Source of the DNA: Boswellia sacra
Taxonomy: Eukaryota > Streptophyta > Magnoliopsida > Sapindales > Burseraceae
Direction: 5' to 3'
NCBI GenBank assembly: GCA_013180625.2
Contig: SNVD02008118.1
Span: 186,001-250,000 of the forward strand
DNA: 64,000 bases
Shown here: piece after piece, positions 50,378 to 60,586 of the stretch
How positions within the stretch are numbered: the first letter of the stretch is position 1
Layout of the letters: each line of letters begins with the position of its first letter
Translations under genes and position numbers: made by a program
Notes under the pieces: generated by a model
Databases searched by the model: none
What the model saw: the letters and a program-made list of their open reading frames with translations, nothing else
What the model was told of the DNA's origin: nothing

Positions 50378-50907
50378 TGTCACGAGCTTAGAGGTTTGCG
50401 CAGCTGCTCGTGCGGCACTTAGGCAACTTGACTCCGAAAGTTGCTAAGTAAGCCTTGATGCTAGTCTTCTCGCTTCAAGGAGAAGAAAGGACCGTTGAGC
50501 CAAAGAGCCTGTAGGCAAAGAAGAGAAGAGATGGAGACAAGAAATGCTAAGCAAAAGAGCTTTGTATTATATGAGAAAGCTTTACAATGCTTGGATGCTT
50601 TATGAATATTTGTGGATGCTTTACAAATGAGCTTGGAGGGGTTTATATAGTGAACCACCTCTCAAATGAATGGCCTAGATCTAATGCATCTAAGGCTCCT
50701 AATTCATTCTTATCTACTACATTATCTAGATATATACAATAGGATATTATCTACTAAATAATCTAGATAAATACAAGAGATAATTATAGGAGTTTATCTT
50801 GTTAGAGAATTCTAGAAGATGGGCTTGGGCCTGGGCTTTCTAGAAGCTGGGCCAAGCCTCTAACATCCTTGGGCCATTCTAGCAAGTAAATTGGGCGGGT
50901 CGTAATA
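50378..50907 (-). repeat. Gypsy 5' LTR (530 bp)
   Basis: Same length as the left LTR; substitutions only, no indel noticed. Confidence 0.94.
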
Positions 50908-51200
50908 GAATGCCAAGCTACAAGGAAGGAGTACGCACCATTGGTATGCAAGGATACTTTGTAATACTGAGTGGTCTTGGTTCTAATTGTTTTCTACATT
51001 CTCTGGTGATCAACGCAAAATAAACAAAAGATTTTCAGGTTGGCTTTGTAGCGTAATCGAAAAGGGTCAAACAACACTTAAAACATGCCCAAAATATCAA
51101 ATCATATTGCTTCTGCTAATAGCAAATTTATAAGCCAAAGATATATATATATATATGAACCCGATAATTCTTCCACGTAACACAACGTACGAATGAGAAA

Positions 51201-52051
51201 ATGTCTTTCCATAAGGAGTACCTCGATTATTTTCTGGTACCTAGCGGATTTCTGATCATGTTCACTTATCATATCTTCCTCCTCCACAGGTACCTCAATC
51301 TTCCTCAAACAACATCGCTGGGCTTCGAGAACCATAACAAGAAAGCTTGGGTTGACAGAATGATCAAGGCAAGATATCTCTTCCTCTTAATTTCATCAAC
51401 TTGTTGAACACGTTGAGCTGAAATTTTCTCAACTAATTGCATATATGTTGGTCTTTACAGGTAATTGAGAAGAACGGTAGTAATACTAATACAGCTTTAT
51501 CTGTGATTTCATCCAACATATCAACAGCAACTTTCTTCGCTTCAGTCTGCTTGACCCTCGGCTCTCTCATTGGAGCTTGGCTGGGAAGTTCTTCCCGTAA
51601 CATCTTTGAGAGTGCATTAATTTATGGTAACACCAGGGCTACCACCATTTCAATCAAGTACATAAGCCTCCTCACATGTTTTCTACTAGCCTTTTACTGT
51701 TTTGTGCAATCAGTTACGCAGTTTGTCCATGCAAACTACCTAATCAGCATGCCAAATGCAAATAGTACGATACCTTTGAAATATGTTGAGATTGCATTGA
51801 TAAAAGGAGGTGACTTCTGGGCACTTGGACATAGAGCTCTATATTTTGCTCTTAATTTTCTCCTATGGTTTTTTGGCCCAATACCTATGTTTGTTTCCTC
51901 ACTTGTTCTGGTAATTATCCTCCATCGCCTGGATTTCAATACAACTCCGCTGCACAATTATTCATCTCCGGTGAGCCAGCCGGGCCACACGGCCGGCGAA
52001 AAAGAATCCGGGACCTCTGCACAACTACCATCATCGAGCGTCAGCAGCTAA
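51201..52051 (+). CDS. DUF599-1: DUF599 family membrane protein
   Basis: Exons 51201-51368 and 51461-52051, giving 252 residues. The intron starts GC (AAG|GCAAGA) and ends ACAG, a GC-AG intron; no GT donor near the border keeps the reading. Four hydrophobic segments are visible: near residues 9-30, in ATFFASVCLTLGSLIGAWL, in SIKYISLLTCFLLAFYCFV, and in LYFALNFLLWFFGPIPMF with the following stretch. The conserved ISSNIS, GAWLGSSS and FVHANYLIS motifs belong to the plant DUF599 family, whose function is unknown. The C-terminal tail is Ser/Gln-rich and probably disordered. It has two paralogues downstream. Without the gypsy element it would lie about 1.3 kb after OMT-2. Confidence 0.9.
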
Positions 52052-54937
52052 AATAAATTATATGTAAACATCTTCTTTGAGAAATTTAAACCAAAGTTCC
52101 ATTTCCATGTAAATATATATCAATTCTGCAAGTAAATTCAACGTGTAGTTTGTGGATGAAATTTTTTAAGTACTTGGGCAAAATGTGTGTACTATTCTTT
52201 GTTGATTTTGTTGCGTTGTTGCTAACTTCCTTCGTGGGCTGCCCAGCAACACTATTAAAATCTTCAATTGGCAATTTTGCTGGGTGCATGATTGAATTCG
52301 AACTCACCCTCTCACACTTCAACTAAGTTCGATTACTTACAAGAATTCGTTTTCTTCTGGGTTAGTAAAGATATATATTTAATCGTTTACTATTATTTTT
52401 TTTAAACGTATCAAAGTGTCTCAGTTTATATAAATTATTTAATATTGTATTATTTATTTTAAAATTTAAGGCCTGAGGGGGGGCAACTGACTCATTGGCT
52501 AATGAAATGCAACCCGATTAAGTTTGGGGCCCAACCTGATTAGATGCATCAGTATTTATGCTCTTTTGACATTTTTAGTTCAATTAAATTATCCATTAAA
52601 TTATGCGTTTCATTAAAAACAATGGAACTGATTAATTGATTATAAAATAATTTAGTTCGAATTTTTATATATTATATATTGAAAGCATATTAGGAGTTAA
52701 ATCTTAAAATCAAAGTAATAGTTGGCTTTTCAAAATTTGTCTCTCAATATGAGTGAATAAATTATCAAATATTCTTGCAACATAAAACATATATCAATTC
52801 AGTGTTGGCATCTACCAGCCAGTCAACCACAGATGTCGAGCACGTCAGGCAATAATTTCCTTGCTTTTTCTAAAAAATTAAATTAATATCAAATATTCAA
52901 ATATTAATGAATTATACATTAATTATATAGTGACAATCATGTTAATCTTCATCAAACTCAATTTAAAAAAAAAAAAACCGAATTTCTTTTGTAGTATTAA
53001 CATCTATACCGAAACAATAATGTTGCTTTTCAATTAGACCTTCAAAAGTAAATTCTCCATCAAACATTTGCGGTATCTTGTATCATCAAGTATCGATAAC
53101 TTGTCATCATTATCAAAATAATTATAAAAATTATAATCAAGATTATTTGCCAAATGCATTCTTCTTTTTCAATTTTTTTCCCACGCTTTCTTTTTCACCT
53201 TTTTTTCTTCTTCCCTAGTTTTTCTTATAATGTTTTACTTTTTCTTTGCTTATGATTAAATTGAAAAGTAAGTTGTACCTAATATATATATTAGATCTAG
53301 CGATCCAATTGAGTTTCATATTATTAGATAAGGTTTGACAATTGAACTTTTCTTACTAGGGTATCAAACCGGTTTTAAAGGGTGAGTCATTTCTAATTGT
53401 GTTGTTAAATAATTCTTCTCTGGAGTTGGTTTAATATACAATCAAACATAGTTTCTTTAACCTATAGTCTTGTTATTTTAAACTGACATCAGCCTATATC
53501 TACGTCATTTTAGTTGATATAAGGCAAAAATTGATATCTAAGGACACATTAATAATGGATACTCTTGATGGTATTGGAAACATTGTTAGAAACTTAGGGC
53601 CTCAGTCTTTTGCACTTTTCACTTAAATCTTATTATATTCAGATTTAAGTGTTTGATTTTTTTTGTTTGTGTAAAAGTGAAAATTTATCATCTTCTTTTT
53701 TTCAAATATCTTAATTGTGTTTTATTATCAAAATAACCATATATTTCTTATTACACAAATTAATGTAACATTTAAAAATTATATAAGCTTTATTAAAATA
53801 ATTTTAGATTTATATTTTGAGTTAAATTAAATTTTATTTATTTGCAGAATTAGCCATTAGAGTCTACCGTTGTCGTAGCCGGCCGTTGGTGGTATCTTGT
53901 GTCCAACGACATCTCCCATGTTGTCGCGATCGTCGTCAGCTGCTTGTCAAGATCCATTAACTTCATCAACGATTAAGCCAGTGATCGACGGGATCGGACG
54001 TTTAAAGTTTCAATATCAAAATTTTAATCATCTGACCCCATCAATATGCGGCTTAATCGTCGATAAAGTTAACGGATATTAGACTAATGGCTGACGATGA
54101 TCACGACAACTTGGGCGATGTCTTTGGATGCACTATACCACTAGCATCCAGCAACGGCACCATACCACTGGCGTCCAGCAATGGCGACGAAGGTTGTCCG
54201 GCAGCACCTTTTTCTTTTTTCTTTTTTTAAAAATAAATTAATAAATATTAAGTATTTAAATATTATAATTTTAAATATAAAAAATAATTTATTCATTTCT
54301 AGTGATATAATTTTAATTTAACTTGAAATTTTTTATTTTCAATTTTTTTAGAAAAATTTTATTTTAGTATTTTATATTAAAAATACTCATTGTCACCAGA
54401 TGTGTGACATAGCCTATGATGGGTGAAGGTCAGCCATACAATGTCACAGGTTCTAACGGTTGTTCAAATTTTTTTTAATTTTTAAATTTCATGAAAAGTA
54501 AATAAATAAAAGATTTTTTATAAAAATATCTAGCTAATTAATCATAATATATTTACCATATAAAAGAAGATACTTATTTTTATAATAGGTACTTTTATTA
54601 TTAATAATCGATTATTATTGTTATTAATACCTTAATTTAATTTGTTAGGTATTTATTTAATTCATCATAATATATTTACCAAATTAAAAAAGATATGTAT
54701 TTTTATAATAGGTAATTTTATTATAATTATTGATTATTATTGTCATTTTTATCTTAATTTAATTTTGTTAAGTATTTAATTTTTAAGGTATATATCATAT
54801 TAAATGTTAATACTAAGGGTGAACATGTCACATCAAAGTTAATTAGTCCACTTACTAATTATTTGAAAATTTCAAAACAAACATGTGATCTAAATTTTTA
54901 AAATAAGTGTAGAAAAAGTCCTATAAAGTCCGTGTTA
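52052..54937. other. Downstream of DUF599-1: duplicated flank and AT-rich spacer
   Basis: 52480-52580 and 52800-52860 are similar to 61370-61500 and 61740-61810 downstream of DUF599-3 (shared CAGCCAGTCAACCACAGATGTCG). 53220-53380 resembles 56432-56570, and 53460-53580 resembles 55498-55590. A GC-rich island at 53840-54215 stands apart, with an imperfect ~27-bp tandem repeat (CAT-ACCACT-GC-TCCAGCAA) near 54130-54185. No gene is supported. Confidence 0.55.
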
Positions 54938-55345
54938 AGAGAAGCTATTGCTAGTAAAGATAAGGGAGGAAAGGTGATTATCATGGACATGGTGATCAAT
55001 GACAAAAAGATGAGAATGATGTAACCAAAACAAAGCCCTTTATGGACATGACAATGATGATTATGCTCAATGGAAAAGAGAGAACGGAGAAAGACTGGGA
55101 AAAGCTGTTCTTGGATTCTGGTTTTAGTCACTACAAAATTACACCTACATGTGAGTTAAAGTCTATCATAGAGGTTTATCCTTAAGGATTAGATATGTCT
55201 CTTTGTTTTGTAAGCTTCATTTGGATGTGAAGCGAATAATAATGTACAATAAGGTTGATGCAATACCATAATGGTGATATTAGTAGGAGCAATAATATTT
55301 CGTATGTTTTCGTACTTGTAACAGCATTGAATTTTAGCCTTGAAG
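54938..55345 (+). pseudogene. OMT-3 fragment: second-exon and 3' UTR copy of OMT-2
   Basis: From AGAGAAGCTATTGCTAG onward the sequence follows OMT-2 exon 2 (43942-44190) and its 3' UTR almost exactly, including the LKSIIEVYP end (stop at 55183-55185). Exon 1, the SAM-binding domain and the start of exon 2 with the catalytic His are absent. One A is missing from the AAAAAAG run near 55004, which shifts the frame. This is a non-functional gene fragment left by duplication. Confidence 0.9.
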
Positions 55346-57134
55346 AAAACTGAACCAAAAATGTGTTTAGAGTCAGCAGAGAAACCTCTAAAACTTTGCT
55401 CGGACTTAAGAATTTCTAAGCATCCAATTGAGTGCCACGTGTTAAATTACGACGGGACAATTGGGCTTATAAATATTTAGACACTATAATTTCTTCCAGC
55501 TATAGTCTTGTAGGCCGACCTCAGCCCAAAATCTATACCTCATTTTAATTGATACAGGGCAATAATTGATATCTAAGAACTCGTTAATCATTGCTACGCT
55601 GGGCACATCTATAATCGGAGTGAAAACATTGGTTAGAACTCAGAATGCCAGTTAGTTTGCAGTCAAATATGGTATGTACCAATACTCTGCTATTACCGAA
55701 ACTTTAAAACATATAGATTAACTTGATGAAACAAAATTGATGCTGAAGTTATAGTTTATCATATATGAATATCAAAACTGATGATTTAATAGTAACATAT
55801 GAAAGTGATCGAAATGACAAATTCTAGTCATTAAAACGACACTGTATAAGGGTCCTTGTTATGAATAGTCAAACTTTGAATGAGAAATCTTATGTCAGTT
55901 GATTGATAAGTGGATTTTTATTCATAATTAGTACCTTTAAGCTTGACATTTTGTTAATTTTTAAGTATTTTTTTCGTACTTTTAGGAGTGTTTTTTTTTT
56001 TTTTTGTTGAAGTTAGAAAGGAATTTGAGTCAATTTGGATGAATTTTGGAGAAAATTGGAGTTCGTGCATAAATCATGCAAGTTTGGCGCTAAGCATATC
56101 AGAAATGGAGTTTGTGTGGCCACGCAGGGTTTAACGTGCTGCCGAGCGTATTTCAAGCAAGAATTTGGAGTTCAAAACACTAAGCATTGCGCTCCCATGC
56201 ATGTCTACTTGCGAGCCTACGCAAGTTCGAATTAGGAAATAAATAAATAACTCTGAATCCTGATTCATTTTGGTTTTCCCAACTGATGTAGCATATATAT
56301 TGGACATTATAGAATGGTGTCCAGGTTTAGACAATCATTCTTTGGAGACTCAAGAAGGCAATGGAGAGGTAATCAACAATTGAAGAAAACTGAATCCTAA
56401 TTGATTTCGGTTTTCCCAATTGATGTAATTTTTCCTATAATGTTTTACTTTTTCTTTGCTAAGGTTTAAATTGAAAAGTAAGTTGCACTAATGTATATAA
56501 TAGATCCATTGATCCAATTTGAGTCCCACGTTACTGATAAGGTTTGAGAATTGGACTTTTCTTATAAGAAACTTAGAATGCCAGTTAGTTTGTAGTCAAA
56601 TATGATACGTTCCAATGGTGCAATGACCGGAACTTCAGAGTATATCATATTAACTTGATGTAACAAAATTAATGCTGAAGTTACAGTTCGTCGTACATAT
56701 ATGATCAATATCAGAAATGATAATTTATAATCACAATGTAAAGTCAAATGACAAATTTTAGTCGCTCAAAAGGATTGTGTAGGAGTAGTCCTCGTTATCA
56801 ACAGTCAAACTTTGAACAAGAAGTCTTACATTAGATGATTCATATGCATTCCAGCAAGCTCATGACCAGCTCGCAATATAAATTATATATTAAGCTTTTT
56901 GTCCAAGATAATGAACAAGAATGTCAATAGAATTCGTATCATATCGATCTTAATTCTCTTCCACATGCTCCGGATCCCATGTGGCCAATGGGAAATAAAC
57001 GAAGGATTGCAGTTTGGCTTTGTATCGTAATCAAAAAGGGTCAACCGGGCACTTAAAACATATCCAAGACATCAAAACCCATATCGCTTTTGCTAGTAGC
57101 AATTTATAAGCCGAAGTTTAATATATGTGTATAT
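55346..57134. other. Duplicated block B spacer
   Basis: Similar to 44,600-45,180 and 50,990-51,150 (block A). An internal second copy of the CAGTTAGTTTG-AGTCAAATATG and GATGAA/TAACAAAATT-ATGCTGAAGTTA segment lies at 56,580-56,700. 55,900-56,400 has no counterpart that I noticed. No gene. Confidence 0.55.
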
Positions 57135-57142
57135 ATATAGAC

Positions 57143-57837
57143 TAGGGGTGGCAATTCGTGTTCGCAGGTTATTTTCGTGTCATGTCGACTGTGACACGAT
57201 AAAGACTGACCCAACACGAACACGATCCGTTTATTATTCGTGTCACTATGACACGATACAAACACGATACGATTATTAGACAGGTAACACGACACTACAC
57301 GCTAACACGAATAATAAACGGGTCATAATCGTGTTAGACACGAATACGATTAACACAAATACGACCCATTTAACACGATTAAGACACGTTTACATTATTA
57401 ACACGATCCGATTGATACGATTATGACCCGTTAACACGATTATGACACGTTACAGAATTAGATTTCCAACTTTTGTGAAATGACAAAAATATCCTAAGTT
57501 TTAAAATTTTATTTTCATTTTAAAATTTGGATACATGTAGGGACTAAAATGTCTAAAAAGTTTAGTATTTTTAAATTTAATATATAATCATGTCAATATT
57601 CGTGTCAATCATATATAATATGTATTCGTGTTACTCGTGTCATAATCGTGTTCGTGTCATAATCGTGTCGTGTCATAATCATGTTAGCGTGTTGAAGACT
57701 CTCAACCCGAACACGACACGATTATTAAACGGGTTGACATCTTCGACAAGAACACGAATATGTCAAAACCCAAATCCACTTAAATCCATGTCGTGTCAAA
57801 TCGTGTTCGCGTGTCGTGTCAAAAATTGTCACCCCTA
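57143..57837. mobile_element. hAT-type MITE, 695 bp
   Basis: Ends TAGGGGTGGCAAT and ATTGTCACCCCTA form the inverted terminal repeat. Flanks ATATAGAC (57135-57142) and ATATGAAC (57838-57845) form an 8-bp target duplication with two changes. The interior consists of many short copies of ACACGA/TCGTGT and ATAATCGTG words and has no transposase. The paralogous site upstream of DUF599-1 (about 51150-51165) reads straight through ATATGAACCCG without it. Confidence 0.88.
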
Positions 57838-57882
57838 ATATGAACCCGTTAACTCTTCCACACAACAAAAACGAAAGAGAAA

Positions 57883-58591
57883 ATGTCTTTTCATCAAGAG
57901 TACCTCGATTTGTTGCTGGTACCAAGTGGGTTGCTGATCATGTTTGCTTACCATATCTTCCTCCTCTACAGATACCTTTATCTTCCTCAAACCACATCAC
58001 TAGGCTTGGAGAACCATAACAAGAGAGCTTGGGTGGAAAGAATTATGGAGGCAGGGCATATCTCTTCCTGAACTTAATTTCATCAAATTTTCAGCAAGTT
58101 GAGCTGACATTTTTATTAACTAATTGCATATAGGAGCTTGGCAAGGAAGTTCTTCCAATAACATCTTTGAGAGTAGATTAGTTTATGGGGACAGCAGTGC
58201 AACCACCATTTCAATCAAGTACATAAGCCTTCTCACATGCTTTCTACTAGCCTTTTACTGTTTTGTGCAATCAACTAGGCATTTTGTCCACGCAAACTAC
58301 CTAATTAGCATGCCTGCAGATGGTAACATACCTTTGAAATATGTTGAGATTGCAATTATATAGGGATGTGACTTTTGGTCACTTGGACATAGAGCTCTAT
58401 ATTTTGCTCTTAATTTTCTTTTAGGGTTTTCTGGGCCAATTCCTATGTTTATTTCCTCACTTGTTCTAGTAACCGTCCTCCATCGCCTTGATTCTAATAC
58501 AACTCCGCTGCACAATTATTCATGTGCGGTGAGCCAGCCGAGCAGGAAGTCCGGGAACTCTGCATTCATTGAACATCAGCAGCAAAGATAA
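57883..58591 (+). pseudogene. DUF599-2 (broken copy)
   Basis: Exon 1 (57883-58050) is intact and ends in GAG|GCAGGG, again a GC-type donor. About 115 bp are then missing compared with DUF599-1: the acceptor and the first ~35 codons of exon 2, including the ISSNIS part. Sequence resumes at GGAGCTTGG (58133). A TAG stop at 58361-58363 interrupts what remains; the rest to 58591 is still clearly DUF599. A MITE ends 45 bp before its start codon. Confidence 0.9.
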
Positions 58592-59282
58592 ATTATATGT
58601 AAACAACGTTTCTGAGAAACTTAAATGAAAGTTCCAGTTCCTCCTAAATATATATCAATTCTGGTATATAAATGAAATATGTAGTACTTCGGCAAAATGT
58701 TAAAGTATTGGATAGAGATTCATTGACACCATTTTTTTAAATTTTTTCTTGTTAGCCAAGTGTAACAGAGTTGCTACCAAGCATAAATCTAAACAAAACA
58801 CAAATATAAAGGAGCCATATAATTCGGAATATATAGTAGCTCAAGAATGGTGGTTGTTATTCACATCTTCTCTCTTCTTTAAGCTTAAGTTTCTTGATCA
58901 ATCTAAACATTGTGCATACAATACAAGCAAAACAAGGCTTTGAGTTCAATGTCCTGCATTCCGCTCCTAGTGCCATCACTAGACTCTCTTTAGTATATCT
59001 TTCAAAATCAGATTTATCAGACTTTTCATGTGTGTACAAGCATTAATATTTTAAAATATCATTTATTATATATAATTAAATTGCTCGCTCAAATTATTAA
59101 TTATGCTTTTCATTAGATTTTTACTTTAAAGCACATCTTAAAAGAAGTTTGTTCCGATGTAATTGTATATAAATTGTGAATGCATATAAGAGTTATTTTC
59201 TTATTACTTTCTAAAACTTTGACTCTTCAATCTCGCTCACTTTGCTTTGCCCCCCACTCAATATAATTTTTGACTCCATTAC
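58592..59282. other. Spacer between DUF599-2 and OMT relic
   Basis: Starts with the DUF599-type 3' flank (ATTATATGTAAACA, AAATATATATCAATTCTG). I see nothing else supportable. Confidence 0.5.
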
Positions 59283-59460
59283 TGCGTGGAGGCTGGTTTT
59301 AATCACTACAGTCCAAGATAACAATTGAATGAACAATTGAGCGTTGCACTTGCAAGCTCGATCCATCGTTATGACTGCTGGACAGCTTATATTATATATA
59401 TCTTGAGCCTTGTTTCTGCTTTAGTGTATTTTAATTTGGAATGAATAAATAAATGAAAAA
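59283..59460 (+). pseudogene. OMT 3'-end relic
   Basis: GGAGGCTGGTTTTAATCACTAC resembles the GGFSHY codons of OMT-1 (40918-40940). The following AACAATTGAGCGTTGCA and TATCTTGAGCCTTGTTT resemble the OMT-1 3' UTR (41003-41090). The intervening coding end is deleted. It marks a third former OMT copy, here OMT-1-like. Confidence 0.75.
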
Positions 59461-59752
59461 ACTCTATTTTCATATTCGGGATCCGCCAAAAGTTTTAAGG
59501 TGCTAGCGTACACATCATTGGCCTCAGAGAACCTTAATTAAATACGCTCCTCATTGGCTTTGATTTTATATATAATACCGAGTTGACTTGATCTTAATTA
59601 TTTTCTACAGATTGCAGGCTGGCTTGATTAGTAGCGTAATCGAAGAGGGTCACTTAAATATATCCAATACATTAATTAAATCATATTGTATTTATGTATA
59701 TACAGGGACCAATTAACTCCTCCACAGAGCACAACGTAGGTAGTCAAGAGAA

Positions 59753-60586
59753 ATGTCTTTCCATAAAGAGTACCTCGATTTGCTGTTGGTGCCAAGTGGG
59801 TTGGTGATCATGTTTGCTTACCATATCTTCCTGCTCTACAGATATCTTAATCTTCCTCAAACCACGACGCTAGGCTTCGAGAACCATAACAAGAGAGCTT
59901 GGGTTGAAAGAATTATGAAGGCAAGACATCTGATCTTCCTCTTCATTAACTTGAGCCAAAATTTGATGAAATCTTCTCAACTAATTATTGCATATTGGTG
60001 TTTACAGGTTCAGGGTGAGAAGAACTATGTCAACACAGCTGTATCTGTGATTTCATCCAACATATCAGCAGCAACTTTCTTGTCAACCGTCTGCCTAACC
60101 CTCAGCTCTCTCATTGGAGCTTGGCTAGGAAGTTCTTCCAACAACGTCTTTGAGAGTACTTTAATTTATGGGGACACCAGGGCGGACACCATTTCAATCA
60201 AGTATATAACCCTTCTCACCTGTTTTCTACTAGCCTTTTCCTGTTTTGTGCAATCAATTACGCATTTTGTCCATGCAAACTATCTTATTAGCATGCCAGA
60301 TAGTAACGTACCTGTCAAATTTATTGAGATTGCACTTATAAGGGGAGGTGAGTTTTGGTCACTTGGACTTGGAGCACTATATTTTGCTCTTAATTTTCTT
60401 TTATGGTTTTTTGGCCCCATTCCTATGTTTGTTTCCTCACTTGTTCTGGTAACCATCCTCCACCACCTTGATTACAATACAACTCAACTGCACAATTATT
60501 CGTCTCCGGTGAGCCGGCCGCCAAAAGGGGCCGATGAAAGGTTATCCAGGACCCCTACTTTCATTGATCTTCAGCAGCCAAGATAA
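59753..60586 (+). CDS. DUF599-3: DUF599 family membrane protein, intron translatable if retained
   Basis: Exons 59753-59920 and 60008-60586 give 248 residues, closely similar to DUF599-1, with the same four hydrophobic segments and ISSNIS / GAWLGSSS / FVHANYLIS motifs. The intron again begins GC (AAG|GCAAGA) and ends ACAG. It is exactly 87 nt, has no in-frame stop and keeps frame, so an unspliced message would encode 277 residues with a 29-residue insert between the first and second membrane segments. DUF599 function is unknown. This and DUF599-1 are the two apparently functional copies. Confidence 0.9.
   Translation: MSFHKEYLDLLLVPSGLVIMFAYHIFLLYRYLNLPQTTTLGFENHNKRAWVERIMKARHLIFLFINLSQNLMKSSQLIIAYWCLQVQGEKNYVNTAVSVISSNISAATFLSTVCLTLSSLIGAWLGSSSNNVFESTLIYGDTRADTISIKYITLLTCFLLAFSCFVQSITHFVHANYLISMPDSNVPVKFIEIALIRGGEFWSLGLGALYFALNFLLWFFGPIPMFVSSLVLVTILHHLDYNTTQLHNYSSPVSRPPKGADERLSRTPTFIDLQQPR

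Larger units (their letters stand above)
45183..50907 (-). mobile_element. Ty3/gypsy chromovirus-type LTR retrotransposon (nearly full length, inactivated)
   Basis: This 5725-bp element has two 530-bp LTRs (45183-45712 and 50378-50907), a tRNA-iMet primer site (50364-50375), a polypurine tract (about 45713-45730) and a single gag-pol region ending in a chromodomain. I count about 14 differences between the LTRs by eye (roughly 97% identity), so the insertion is fairly recent. The terminal CA of the right LTR has become TA. No clean 5-bp target duplication is seen. It lies inside the OMT/DUF599 duplicated block, so it inserted after that block existed. Confidence 0.95.
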
